The notes below the pieces were generated by a model, which was not told where the DNA came from, did no database searches, and saw nothing but the letters and a program-made list of their open reading frames with translations. DNA of 64,000 bases from the NCBI RefSeq assembly GCF_040054535.1, contig NC_090780.1:17393501-17457500 (forward strand), read 5' to 3'. The DNA is from Antennarius striatus (taxonomy: Eukaryota > Chordata > Actinopteri > Lophiiformes > Antennariidae). The position numbers were made by a program, and so were the translations under genes. Position 1 is the stretch's first letter; every line of letters begins with the position of its first letter. Shown here in pieces: positions 41,796-61,203 of this stretch.

Positions 41796-42954
41796 AGTAA
41801 ATCACTGCTTCTACACCAGGAGAAATCTCACACCCATGCAGGCTCATAACCCTCAGTTAAACCAAGGGCGATTGCTTTTACTTATCTACAGATCAAACAG
41901 CATGCAAATGATATAATTTGTTGGCTGTAGAGGTGCTGATTGGGTTTTCGTTCCTCTACAGAACTGGGTATGTTTCCCCTGTGTTTCCACTCATGGCAGT
42001 AAAAGAGTTGAATCATTCATGTTAATCTCAGAGGCACAGAAACAAACAGGAGTAACTCAGACGTTCACTCTGAGGACATGATGAGGAAGAAATCATTTGT
42101 ACTCTGAGACTCTTTGACCATAGGGAAAGAAAAAAGGTACTGGTCATAAGGGATTGTAGTTCTAAAACCAATTTGTTTCTGCTTTTGAAATGCACATTTT
42201 CTGTGAAAGCTGCCAGTTTAAATGCAAGATTGATTTCAAAATATTTTGAAATTGAAATATAAAGATTTACTGTTTGTACACTATGTCAGATAACTCACTT
42301 CTCCAATGTCATTGCACCTCATTATATGACTCCATAACACAGACGTTACAATCATATCGTTTTCATTATTAGAGTGATAGATTCAAGAGAAGCAATATTT
42401 TTTCACAACTTACCTCAGTTCATTTTTGAGGTTATGTCATATTTGACACCAAACTAGGTCATTGGATCAATGTGGTAGAATGATCCCTCCTTGAAGTGAA
42501 TTATAAGTGAGCTTCTTGACTTTAAATATTCTGGCTCAACAGGCCTGGAATGTAACTTGGATTCATATGTTTGATGTGTGGTCACTCTTAGGGGGATGCC
42601 ATCATTTACTTTTGTTGAAGTATTTTTGTTTTTTTTAAAATAATCCTTCCAACAGACAGACAAATAAATCAACACAGGCAAAAGAATTACCTCCTTGGCA
42701 GCACCGGTGCTCAACCTTTTAATATTGTTGCACAATTTGTGTTGAATCCTTTTCCAACTTTCTGCTTGATTCCAGAATAAACAGCCAAAACCTGCAGATA
42801 ACCGCCACCTGCCAGGCTTTCTTGTCTCACCAAAGGTGAAATCACATATTTTCTCTGTAGCTACAGTTTAGATGAGAAGCAGTGAAGCAGCTCCCAAAGC
42901 AGCAGCTCAAACAGAAAGTGATGAAACGTTGTCATATTCACTGCTTCCCTTAGA

Positions 42955-42997
42955 GAGGAGAGGAGGAGGAGGAGGAGGAGGAGGAGGAGGAGGAGAG
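42955..42997. repeat. (GGA)n microsatellite
   Basis: About 12 GGA units flanked by GAGAGGA and GAGAGC, roughly 700 bases before the inferred lrrn1 exon 1 donor. Confidence 0.97.
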
Positions 42998-43120
42998 AGC
43001 ATCCAAACAAGTGCAGGTTCGAAGGAACAGAAGTATGTATGTGGGTGTGTGTTCCTGTGTGTGTGTAACACAGAAATGGGGGGGCGGGATTCATTAATTC
43101 CACTTTCCACTTAAATTAAT

Positions 43121-43151
43121 TTCCTAATTATTATGGAGCTTTAATTAGGAA
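43121..43151. promoter_or_regulatory. Paired homeodomain-type inverted repeat upstream of lrrn1
   Basis: TTCCTAATTA (43121-43130) and its exact reverse complement TAATTAGGAA (43142-43151) flank an 11-base spacer. TAATTA is the classic homeodomain core. The element lies upstream of the inferred lrrn1 first exon. Function is inferred from the motif and its position. Confidence 0.35.
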
Positions 43152-43399
43152 GTGGTTACATTCATATCATGCTTGTGCCCATTAGTTTTTTCTTTTCTCT
43201 CTTTTTGACGTGCTCCTCTGAAACAAGCTGTCAAACACTTCTCCTTATTGCCGATGAATTAACTTTATGCTGAGAGAATTACATTAGTGACAATAAAACA
43301 CCAACATGAGGGACATTCAAACAAAAGTGATGTTCCCACAACTGCTCCACCACAATAATATCCGCACTTGCCGTCTCTGGGCCGGCGGGGTGGGACTTG

Positions 43400-43722
43400 T
43401 GTCCCCGTGTGGTGATGACAGAACAGATGGTGAGGCTGCTGATCGCCGCCACTGTCTGTCAGTGTCAGACGCGTTTCGCTCCAGCTGTCCTGCGCCAGGC
43501 AGCTGCTCGTCAGTGGAGGCTGTGCGCAGCAGCGACTCCGCTTCATTCGCGGGTTATCCTGCGAAATCGGGGCAGATATTACAACGTTTATAACAGATAT
43601 TCTCTTTTACGAGGCTGATTACTTCTATTCAGCCCGTATCCCGTCTCGCATCATCCTGGAGCATCCTCAGATCGTGTTTGCCCGCAGCGGTCTGCACGGA
43701 CGGAGGAAGCAGCGCTTCATAG
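43400..43722 (+). promoter_or_regulatory. Inferred lrrn1 promoter and 5'UTR exon 1
   Basis: This stretch is clearly richer in G+C and CpG than its surroundings (for example GACGCGTTTCGCTCC and TTCATTCGCGGG) and ends in a strong donor, CATAG then GTGAGAGCG, at 43722/43723. LRRN genes usually have non-coding first exon(s) and a single coding exon, and the next downstream gene on this strand is lrrn1. A frame through the region (43306-43593) has no similarity to known proteins. The transcription start was not fixed. Confidence 0.5.
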
Positions 43723-46700
43723 GTGAGAGCGATGTGTTTGTGATGATGCTGAAATCTGGATGCATGCGCCTGTAAAAGATCTCCAGTGTGATTATTTACT
43801 TCTTTCTCATTAGCTAGGGGTGGATGTGTCGCTCTAGTTTGGAGAGGTAAACTCGTGGAAGACGAAGTTATGAATTTTGACGTCTAAAGAACTGAACTGA
43901 TCAACAAAGATGAAACAATAACGCGTTCTTTCTCCATGGCGTGCGTCCTCGTGCAGCAAGGAAAGGCAGTTTCCTTTTTCTTTTTTTGTTTTTGTGGCGT
44001 TAATAAAAAAAGAAGAAAAAAAAGACTTTATCTTGACAGAAACGGAAAATGCTTCTGTATTTATTGATACATCTACATATTAATCCATCCCGTGTGCTTT
44101 GGGTCAGAGTTAAGTGGCATCAATAAAATGCATTGTATTGGCTTTTCAAGGGCATCGTGCTCCAAAGTCTACGTGTGCACACTGTATGATTACTACGAAC
44201 ACTTCTCCTGTCTTAATAATTGATAAAAGCGACCTGAGAGAAGATAAGTGTGAGTCAAACACAGAAAACATGGATAAACCTGCGGTGCCAACGTCAATAT
44301 TTATTTTTATGTACTGTTTACATTCATGCCATTAATGCCAGATATTGTTACAACGGGGATAATTATTACTATACTTTGCTGCACTGTAACATCCACTTAC
44401 AGTGTAGTGTAACATCAACACAAACTGCAGCATCATTTTCCAATGCAGAGTGCAGCTAAACAGCTCAGCAGCAGCTACAGGCTCCTGTTGTTTCATCAAG
44501 TCTGTTTGCAGGGTCAGGATGATGTCAGATGTCTGAGGTGAAGACAGAGGAGCTACAAAACAGTGTTGCTGCTCAGTGGGCTGAGAAAGCAGGAGGCGTC
44601 TTTATTGTGTGGGTCACCTTTGTCAAGTGTGTTCTGTTGTTTCAGCAGCTGCATTACAGCAACTCCTACAACACCTCCTACTGAGCTGCCAACGCAACAA
44701 AGGACTCATTATTATCAAGGTGTTAGGGTTGTTACGTACATTTGATGAGGAGAAGATGATCATATTTTACTTTCCTTTTTATTGTTTTACTTGCACAGTT
44801 TTCAGGCCGACACATTGTGGTTTATTTTGTCTCGGGGCTCAGACAATTGGTGCATATGTCACCCCACGAGCCAATGGTAGGAGAGTTTAGGAAGCCATGG
44901 TGCCTTCCCCCAATCGCATAGTGATGCATCTCCTCAGCTGGTAATAAGGACTGTGAGAACCTACCAAAACAAAGACACATCTCGGGTTGTCTGTGCGTGT
45001 TTGAGCAGAAGCTATTGTGAACCACAGGGTCTGAGTCTGCAACAGGTGCTGGTGCTGGGGTTTCCCACAGCAGCAGAGACAAGGGTGCAACAGCTTGACC
45101 TTCTCCCTTTGTGAGCCGGATCTGAAGGCTAACATGGAAACACGACGGGTCACTGAGGGGTTTTGTCACGTGATGTTATGGCTGAGTCAGCTGTTTTGTC
45201 ATCATTGCAAGTGAAAAAAAGAATTTGTCTTATTACTTGGTGTGTCGTTTTTGTTATAGACACAACGCATGAGGAAATAATTATACATTTTAGACCATGT
45301 ATTCCACTTTTTAAAGAGTATTTAAGGTTTTAGGAATTGAAAAAGTTTGTAAATTTAAATTTAAAAACAGGAAAATATACTATAATATTCTTATAAATAA
45401 CACAGGGTCACATTTATCAAAAATAATTTCAAATGAAAAATCTGTTTTCCTTACAGAAGTTCATCTTTGTTGACCTTTGTGTTGTTTCAAACAGAGATGC
45501 TTCTGAGATTGAAGAATTTGGCTTTGTCAGCAATGAGTGATCAATGCTCCAGTGACAACATGAGGAGCAATGGGGAAAGAATGGGAAATACAGTAAATGA
45601 GAGAAAAAAATTATGTGAAGATCTATCTTAGTTCCACAGGGAAATAAAAATACAGTACCATTATCGTGCTGCTTCATTAGTTCAGTCTGAGAAGATCTGC
45701 CGTTTGACCTTCTCCCTGGTGGCCCCCCCTTTAAGCCTCTCTCTGAAACGTTTGACAAGGAGTCTCTTGGTCCCCTCTTCCTGGTTCTTCTTAAAGCCCT
45801 GCATCTTTTTACTCAATCTCAGACATTCAATTACCTTTATGATTTAATTCTCTTCTACTTCCATCTTGATTTGCTTTCATCTGTCTTCCAGTTCCTTGGC
45901 CAAACCTTCAATCTTATCCAGTTAAATATTTACAGACAGTTTTTCATGCTAATTCCAAACCTTATTGGAGACTGAAGACACAATGCATAAGTTTGCTTTT
46001 CTCTAGGTCTTTTGATTTCCTCATTTCATCTTCAGCCTAGTCGTGTACTCAGTTCAGTGACTTCCTCTCATGACCTTCTAATTGAAGCAATCCTCTCAAT
46101 CCTCTCAATCCTTTACTTTCTGTCCTCTCCTTGAGTGGACATGCATCCTTCTCCTCCTCAGCTCTTCACCTCTGCCATCAGCAGCTGCACCAAAGCCCTG
46201 TGTGGTATGAAGTGAGACGCCTGCATACTAATGGATCAGGAACAGGATGTCGCTCAGGCAGGCCGGTGCGCTGAGGACATGGAGGAAACATCAGGCAGCA
46301 GGACTCGGATACCCAACGCCACGTGATAGCTGTGAATTGGTCTTGAAAAACTGCAGCTAATTTTGATGTATAAAAAAGTGTTTTTTTTTGGCTCTAGGCA
46401 AATGAGCCAGACGTTCAATCATATGCACGATACGAGTGTGTGCTTTACCATATGCTTCACGCTCTCGTACCGGTGGAGACTCTTTCTACGTATTCTTCCA
46501 GCTCCCTGATGACACTAATAGCTGTTTTGTCATGTGTTCTCATTTGGTTATGAAACAGACATGCCGCTGGCATAGCCGTTGCTAAGGTGACGGCATGTCT
46601 GTGAGCCTGTTGTGCAGCTACTGATTTAGACACACGGCTTACATTTTGCACCCACTGAAAAGTGCCACCGGAGTAGAGGGAGCAAAGCGTAATAAACCTG

Positions 46701-49700
46701 CTATTAAAAAGCATGCTATCAAGGCTCAGTGACACACAAAGTGTAAAATTAGCAGGATCATCACTATCGTAAGGCATAAAAAACAAGTCACAGTTCATCA
46801 AACCTTAAATATGAATATGAATAACCCTATGTCCTTTAAACCAATAGTTTATTTCAACTTAATCCAGTAGAATCAGTTGCTGATACTACCACACACAGAC
46901 ATTTCATACTGTAGAGCTAACAGGAAATGCCCCTTGCATCAGTGTTCCTGTAGTGACTCTGATTATCTTCATTGCTCCCAGTGTTGTCCAGATGTTGTCT
47001 TGTCTCATAAAAGCATTAATGAAACCTTGCAACGAAGCAGACAAAGCTAATTATGACCCACAATCACATCTTCCTGTCTCGATTTGAACCTCAAGGACAG
47101 TGATCCTTGTTTTAAAGGTTTGTGGTAGCCCATTGGAAATACCAGCGACTGTAGATGTATATTCCTCTACATGTGAGTAGATTAAAACCTCATGAGGATT
47201 GGCTGTGCGGAGAAAGTAAATCCGTCCTGCTGGAGGCTTCGTTTCCGACAGTCAGATGGATTACGCCAAGATGTTCAGGGATTTTTCCGCCTCCTTGCAG
47301 TCATCTTTATACGCATGCATGCAATTCACCATGTGTGAGCTGAATAAGAGTGGGAAAACAGGATTTGTTTTCTGTTGTGGTGCTAGGTGGATTTTATGTA
47401 GATACATTTGTATGCGTGCATTTTTAATTCTGATCCCTCTTGTGTAATTGGTCACTGTTGCTTCAGCGCAGATTAGCGGTAGATTTTCAGGATGCAGGCG
47501 TCAGACTTGGATTGATTTGACAGTGAGAGACTTAGAAAAGTTCACAAAGTTTATGTGGCACCAAAAGGATTCTATACAGCAGAGTGCCAGAACACACTCC
47601 ATCTCCCTCTGGGATACAATCCTGTGAGATTTCATTTCTCCTGCGCTGAAGATCTTGTTATGTTTTTAGGCAAGAAACAAGGCAGAATGAAAGTTTGCCA
47701 TTCCTTCACAGAATTTCTGTCGAGTTAAAAATACTTTCTTAACATTCATACTGTGATAGTTTGCATCATAGTGTAGCCACATTTATTTTTATAGCTATTT
47801 AATAAATCAAGTTCATCAACTGACATTCAGCTTTTATTTTATTCCATCTATCTAACAACAAACACACACAAACAAACCAAATTAATACACCCATTGTTTT
47901 ATCAAACTACGCATTCTGCTAGTATCTGTTTCTAACCAGCATGTCAAAGTTATGAAGTAGAAAATATTGAGAGAGCAGCAACTTTTCTCAGGCCCAAAGA
48001 TCCGCCTACACGCAAAATTTCATCAAAATCTGTCAACAACTTTTTGAGATATCTTGAGGACAAGCAAACAAACATGGATGAACACGTAATGTCTTTCAAC
48101 TCTCATGGGCAGAGGTAGAAAGGCAGAAACTTTGGGGAAATTGTGAATGTGTTTGGAAAATGAATGTATTTGAGTGCTGATTCAGCTAATTAGTGCAACG
48201 TGCTGGATATGAAAATAATGGTAGACGAATTTAAAGGTCATGGACATGATGTGCTATCGATCCAAAAATGTGTTTGGTGCCAAAAATGATGTGTGGGCTA
48301 CAGAGGAAATCTACACACAATTTAGGATGTCAGCACAGACAGCTGCCAGGAAGCTAGACTCTCTGGATGATCAGAGGTGTTGTGAGGGAGGAATTATTTA
48401 TTTAGACAGCAAAGATTTAATGTAAAAATTTAAGGCACCCTGAGCAAAATGCTAAACTCCAACCACTTCAGTTAAGCTGGTGTGGGGCCAGTAATACATA
48501 TTTGTCAGTGTACTGGGTGACTTGTAAGTATAAATTTGTGTACTGCAGTGATTATGAACCAAGTCCTCTGTACCAGACAGCATACAGTAGGTGACAGCAT
48601 GGCTGGCTTTAGGTCAATCAGAGAACACACACACAATGACAGATAGGTGGAACGGATGCAGGACCCTGCAGGGACCCCAGTCTGCTAGAAAACTAGTGCC
48701 AGGTGTCCGAGCTTTATGGCCCCAGCATGAAAACAGTCATTCCTCTGCTCCTGTCCTCCGGTTTGATATGTGAGCGGCGCAGCATAAGAAGAAAGAGGAC
48801 GGACCAAGTAAATCTCTTTACACCAAAGCATAGTATCACATCAGGCCAGGACTGAAAGACCTTGAATGGGTAAATCTCAGTGCTGAATTAAGAACTGTGG
48901 GAAAAGTTTAAAGACGCTTTGCCACTCTTCAGAGGCTTCCTCATTTTTGACGGGCTGGTGTGGAGCTTTAGATACCTCCAAATATCTTACATTCGGAATA
49001 GATGCTGTCACATGAATGTTTGATTGTTTAATCCTCTTATCTTTTCTTCTTATTTGTGAAAACAAATACTGATGATGGACAATTTTTGCTCTCAGGATTT
49101 GTTCAAAGAAATTCAAAGTGTCTTTTTTTTTTTTTAGACCTGTGGCTGCTAATGTAATTTTGCTTAATTAAGTCTGTGTCTGACATTACCCCAGATAATT
49201 CCACATGCTTTATATTATTATACAGTATAATATTATATTCTGTTTCCTTTGGGACTCACTCTTTCAGTGCATCGTAATCATTCTTGCAATGCTTTGTGTA
49301 TTTGAAGTGATAAAATCCCCAAAAGCATTGATAGTGGTATTTTATATTCATTTTACTTTCAAGGTTTTCCTGTGTTGATATGTCAATACATAAATCATGA
49401 AATATCAGTTTCTATTACATTCAGCATGTTGCTTGATAAAACCAAGAGCTGTTACACTTTTTTTCTCAGTTTGAGCAAATTTAATTCAATATTTCCAGCA
49501 AACATCACTCATGAGTTTAAAATTTGACTTCACACACGTATGACTTCCTCCCAAGGGCTTTAATCATAAGTAGTGAGTGATTAACAGGCGACAGCACGCG
49601 GTCGTTTTTTATTAAGCCCGTTGTGTAACGGGCTCACAGCCAGAACTGCCGGCTGTGCCCACCCCACACACACTTCAACAGGATCACTGATACCAAGCTG

Positions 49701-50476
49701 CTATGCAGATAATCAACACAGCACATAGAAAAAAAACGTGCCAGTTATCTTTGAGGAGACATACACAACACCAAGATTGAAGCAGAGCTGATATGATCAG
49801 TATTATTTTTCTGCATCACTCTCTCCAGTGATTTTGTGATTGTATATTTTATACATACCCACACGAAAAAAAATTCTGCTCTGTTTATAATAAAAGTCTG
49901 AAAGTAAGTTTCTCTAAAACTTCTAGTTTGTTCCAGACTGTGTCTGGCTGTAGAAGAGCTTGTTAAAAGGAAGGGATGACAGGAAAACGACAAATTTAAC
50001 AGATTTGTTCTGCCTTGCTGAAGATGTCAACTTAGTCAGTTAAATATCGACGCACAAGGACAATATCACAAGCTTTATTTTTTAAAACCCCAGTATGACA
50101 ACGAATAGGCCTCCTTTAAGTCCTTTGATTCTGTGTTCAACTTGGAAAAAGTTTTTTTTATTAATATGATCAAATCCACTGCTTTTTCTTTTCTTTTCTT
50201 TTTTTACAAAACCCCCCAAACAAACAAATAAAAAATGCAAGAAGGTCAAAATATATGAGACAGAATTTAACATTTCTCTTCTTCTCTTCTCCCTTTATTT
50301 CTTTTTGAAGCTTAAATCCGAAGACAATAACGCGTCCGGGTGATCCTCTGATGACTGACTTCTGCAAATAACTTTCCACTGGATTCAGCATCGACTCTCT
50401 GAAAACTGCCAATGACATCTTCCTAAGTGCAAAGCTGAGGAATGCTCATGAATCTTCCCTCCGAACCTTTCTCCAG
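43723..50476 (+). other. Inferred lrrn1 5'UTR intron
   Basis: The interval runs from the donor at 43723 to a good acceptor (CCTTTCTCCAG) ending at 50476, 48 bases before the lrrn1 ATG. It holds no convincing exon of another gene. A probable dispersed-repeat fragment lies near 47985-48080. Other sequence is AT-rich and unique. Confidence 0.45.
47985..48080 (+). repeat. Probable dispersed repeat fragment
   Basis: The words AAATTTCATCAAAATCTGTC, ACAACTTTTTGAGATATCTT and GGACAAGCAAACAAACATGG occur in this order. They recall the tail of a repeat seen often in fish and other animals (AATTTCATnAAAATCCGT ... TTTTTGAG ... ACAAACAAAC). The family is not identified. Confidence 0.4.
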
Positions 50477-50506
50477 AACACTGCCTCTAATTTAATCTTT
50501 GTGTGA

Positions 50507-52669
<2,163 letters not shown>

Positions 52670-53075
52670 GTGATTAGTAAGGAGGCCTTGCTGCCTCTCC
52701 AGCAGCACAAAAACACAAAGTTTTGCCATTTTAGCGCAAAGTCAAATGAATTTGCAACTGTTTTTGTATTCTGAGCTTTGCTAATAACAGGCAGAGTGAT
52801 CAAGGACAGGATTTTTATTAGTATCGCGTATCGCCTTCGTTTGATTGTTTCTATCTTGTAATTTTTTTTCGAAATCTTCAAGTTGGCAGCTGTGTTTTGC
52901 CTTCTTGTTGTCTTAGTTGCTATGCTCTTGTTTTTTGTGGCATACTTTTGGCTCACTATTTTTTGGGTTAGTAAAACAGCAGCAGGGGTGATGATCTTCT
53001 TGCATTGTTGGTAGAAATCAGTGTTTCTCTCTTTTGTAAAACAGGTAAACTGTTGTGCACTGATAGAAAATGGAG

Positions 53076-53081
53076 AATAAA
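53076..53081 (+). terminator. Candidate lrrn1 polyadenylation signal 1
   Basis: AATAAA about 410 bases past the lrrn1 stop. It could give a short 3'UTR. Confidence 0.4.
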
Positions 53082-53383
53082 CTCCAATTTAAAGCTGACA
53101 TCAGAGTTTAGAATTATTCAACTGTCTACTGAATATTAGCAATTGTGCAGTAATGTTGTATCAACTATACCTTTGAAATTTATGATTTAATTTGTAAGAC
53201 ATAGAATTTTAGTTTGCTGCTGAATATGAAATTATGCTAGGAATACAAATGTCTGTTAAAACACTGAATTTATTTTACTACGTTGCACTAGAAATACTTT
53301 GATCCTTTATGTGTTCATTCATTTATTTTGTTATTTGCTTACGTCATTATTTTCACATGCATTATGTATACTGTTGAAGTTAA

Positions 53384-53389
53384 AATAAA
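53384..53389 (+). terminator. Candidate lrrn1 polyadenylation signal 2
   Basis: AATAAA about 715 bases past the stop, followed by T-rich DNA (TTTTTTTGGTTCTTTTG), a better downstream context than the first signal. Confidence 0.5.
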
Positions 53390-54233
53390 TTTTTTTGGTT
53401 CTTTTGCAGACATTTTCTTTATCCTCTTCTAGCCCTACAGTTACCCTGTCATCTTGACAGGCACACTCACTTCCTGGGGACACATGCACTTGATTTCATA
53501 TGGATTTTATATCACATGTCTTAAAGGAATTTAAGCCCATCTCTGTCCAAAATGTACTGAATCAGCTTTACTCCATCATAACACTCACCACCCTGAACCA
53601 ATCACAGAGAGCTGTGTCAGCTTAAGATAAGTATACACTTGCATACACACTGGACAAGACACACTAAAATATTTTGACCTGTGCTGCCCCCTATTGGACG
53701 CTGCAACTACATCTTCAAAGTATGTTTCTAATACAGTAAACCCTATAAGAGCAAAGTTAGTCGAGAAACCCAACAGAAATATGAAGACAGATATAAGACA
53801 CGTGTGTGTTTTACTATCATTTTATTATAGCTGATTAATAAAAAGAAAGAAAAACAATATTTTAGATTCCCCATTTTATGATTTGTTAGTGTTCACAAAT
53901 ATATTACGATATCTTACAATACTTTTAAGGCAATTCCGGCTTTCAACTGAACTCTTTATCTGGATCTTAGCTCCATATAAAAAAATCTGCGTACAAATAT
54001 TTTTCTGATATTTTAAAAAAGTACACTTTGCCATGTCAAGGCAACCAAACGGATATGACTTAAGAAATTAGGTTTATTTATTATTTTTGTTGAAAAAAAC
54101 CCTCTAAAAATATGTAAATTTGATAAAGAATGCATTTCTGATATCATTTGGAGGATAAGAACTTTTCCACTTCAGTTGCACGCACTTTAAACAGCAGCTG
54201 GAAAAAGTGACTGTTCAAGATGAGCAGGTCATG
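53390..54233. other. Interval between the convergent lrrn1 and sumf1 3' ends
   Basis: The two genes face tail to tail. On the minus strand AATAAA is available at 54073-54078 and 53821-53826, so part of this interval is probably the sumf1 3'UTR. A CTCF-like motif lies at 53683-53697. There is no room for, and no trace of, another gene such as SETMAR. Confidence 0.55.
53683..53697 (-). promoter_or_regulatory. CTCF-like motif between lrrn1 and sumf1
   Basis: The minus strand reads CCAATAGGGGGCAGC, 14 of 15 positions of the CTCF core. It is in the short gap between two convergent genes, a plausible boundary position. Confidence 0.4.
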
Positions 54234-58756
<4,523 letters not shown>

Positions 58757-59395
58757 CGCTTTGTCAGGTCCCGTTCATGTTTGTCGACAGTCACTTCCGC
58801 AAAGTCACGTGGTCAGTCAGCTGACTCGCGCTGAAGTGTAACTCTTTCCTCCCCGGAGTGAACAGTTGTTTTTGTTTAGAAACGGGACTTACTGTGAAAT
58901 AGCGTCTTGTTTGGATGCAACATAAACTAGTAACGTAGTTGAAAACACAATTATACGAACAAAAAAACACACACACTGGAAACATTTTCGGTCTCATCAC
59001 CAAAAAAAAAAAAAAAAAATTACATAAATAAATAAATAAATCAGGGTTTCTCGCTGAAGGCGATGCTACAACTTGGGTTGTCCTTGGAGATGGGATGTGG
59101 CCACATGGACATCATTTCCCAGCTATCAACACCGCGGCCGCTTGAAGACGAGAGGAGCAGAAGAAGTGGCACCAAGCCAGTCGAGTCAGCCAACCAGGGA
59201 GCCGCCTGCCGCAGTTAACACGGTCCCGGACGCCGACGGAGCTGTCAAACACACCGGATTACAGGCGCGGACGTCTCGGTCTCGCTTTTCGGCCACGGTG
59301 GACCAGAGAGGAGGGACAATCATGTCTTAGTCGACCCGGAGGAAGCTGAACACCTCGAGTTTTTTTTTTTTTTTTTTTTTTAACGACCAGCAGAG
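58757..59395. promoter_or_regulatory. Divergent sumf1/itpr1 promoter interval with probable itpr1 5'UTR exon
   Basis: sumf1 starts leftward at 58756 and itpr1 runs rightward. The part from about 59120 to 59350 is CpG-rich (ACCGCGGCCGCTTG, GGACGCCGACGG) and ends in a T22 run and a donor, CCAGCAGAG then GTAAAG, at 59395/59396. It is therefore a probable non-coding first exon of itpr1. An A18 run and AAAT repeats lie near 59002-59041. No start site could be fixed. Confidence 0.5.
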
Positions 59396-60268
59396 GTAAA
59401 GTTGAGCGCACAACTTGCACAATTCATCTCCTCTTTTCCAAGCCAATCTCTGTCAGCGGGGGGAAAGAAAGTTCATCTCTCCTCTCCTTAAAAGGTTAAA
59501 TTGTTCACACTTCATGACTAGTGGCTGTAATGTGTTTACAATAACAAAAAAAGAAAAGAAAAAAGAAACCCCTCCATCAACTAGAGAGTCTGACTCCTAT
59601 TGAATTTCGGATTGCCGTGAAACTGATTGCAGACCCAGAATAAATGATATCCTTCAAAGTTGAACGCGTCCACTCGTGTTCCGTCTTAGTTCCCAAATCA
59701 ACACGCCGTTACGCGTTTATTACTGGTTAAATAAGAACCCACTGTTCCTGATTCGTTTTATGGAGCAAAATGTGCCGATTACTCTAAACGGACCTGAGGT
59801 GGATCACCAGCCTCAGAAGCTGCGCTCACCTGTCGCAGGTGCACAAACTTTTCCCGCAGCCGCAGCTCCTCATCATTCACCGCCTGAGCCGCAAACAATC
59901 AGGGTACAATAACGCGTTTCCCTGCTGCCTCTAGGCAAATGCTTGCAGCCATGCAGGTCTTCTGGAGGGGAAACCCTCTCCTTGAAGCATTACACAGATT
60001 TATACAAGGATTGCTCCAAGATATGTTTGTCAGTCTCGCAGGATATATCTAAAAATTTGTCAATATCTTGTCAAATACATGGAAAAAAAAATTCAGAGCA
60101 CGTTGATATAATTGATTTTTTTTTTTTTGTTGTTGCATGATTTTGTAGCTTCTGTGTTGACATGACCCTATCTATAAGTGAGAGACATTACATTACAGAT
60201 AATAATAACTTCCTCCGTAGGTGATAATATCATAAACTGTGGATTTTGACTCCTCTCTTTTGCTGCAG
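59396..60268 (+). other. Inferred itpr1 5'UTR intron
   Basis: The interval lies between the probable donor at 59396 and the acceptor TTTGCTGCAG ending at 60268. It holds no recognisable exon. Small frames at 59676-59912 and 59943-60140 have no similarity to known proteins. The sequence near 59820-59890 is moderately GC-rich and could contain an alternative first exon. Confidence 0.4.
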
Positions 60269-60288
60269 GTGTTCACCGTGTGACAAGC

Positions 60289-61139
60289 ATGTCTGATAAG
60301 ATGTCCAGTTTCCTGCATATTGGGGACATCTGCTCCCTCTACGCCGAGGGATCCACCAACGGTTTCATCAGCACCCTGGGGTACATCATCTCACTGGCTG
60401 ATCTTTATTTGTGTGTGGGCCCACTTCACACTGTACTGCTGCAAGCTGGGCAGTATTTACAGGGAAGGAAGTTGCACCAGCAATGAAAAGTGTTAACCTT
60501 TTTTTTTTAATTTAGATTTTCAACTTCTGGTGCCGAATCCTTCTGATTCTGTTGTCGTGTGTAAATTTGTTTGCATGCATCACTTCCCATCTGTTAGTGA
60601 CAGAATAACATTAATAAATTGGATGCAATTTTCCCATTATTTTCCTGTAGAACAGAGCTGTCTTATAAAGTGGTGCTTTGACCATTACTGATCCACTGGG
60701 AGAATGGGGAAATAAGGGGTGTGGGGCAGGGTGGTGCATGAGCTGTTAATGATAAAGTGTGTGTGGTTGTGAGAATGTAGCAGGAGTGTGTATGGAGGGC
60801 AGAGTGTGAGGAAAACAAGGAGGTGGTGCTCTGATCGACACTCAGTGCTGGTGATACAACTGTGTTTACAAACCACTCGTTCGCCCACATAGCCAAAGCC
60901 AGAGACAGCATCCCTGATTAGATGTTGGAAACTATGACATGATCACAAGAAGGTGTTTGGTGTATTGTGTAGCATCAATTATGCTGTCAGAGTGTGATCA
61001 GCGTCCACAACCTCCCCTTCCTGCTGAAAAATGGAAAGACCTACAACAAAGACTGAATCCCCCTGAAGACGTTGTGGCATTTCTCGAGTTCCAGTGCCTC
61101 CCACACACACACACGCACGCACGCACGCATGCACACACG

Positions 61140-61203
<64 letters not shown>

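Noticed and set aside
43306-43618. Frames of 73-95 aa in the CpG-rich stretch upstream of lrrn1
   Set aside because: Better explained as the 5'UTR/promoter of lrrn1; no similarity, and the stretch ends in a donor that suits a non-coding exon.
60280-60288. Upstream GTG start for itpr1, adding three residues
   Set aside because: The conserved vertebrate start is the ATG at 60289 (MSDKM); non-ATG initiation is not needed.
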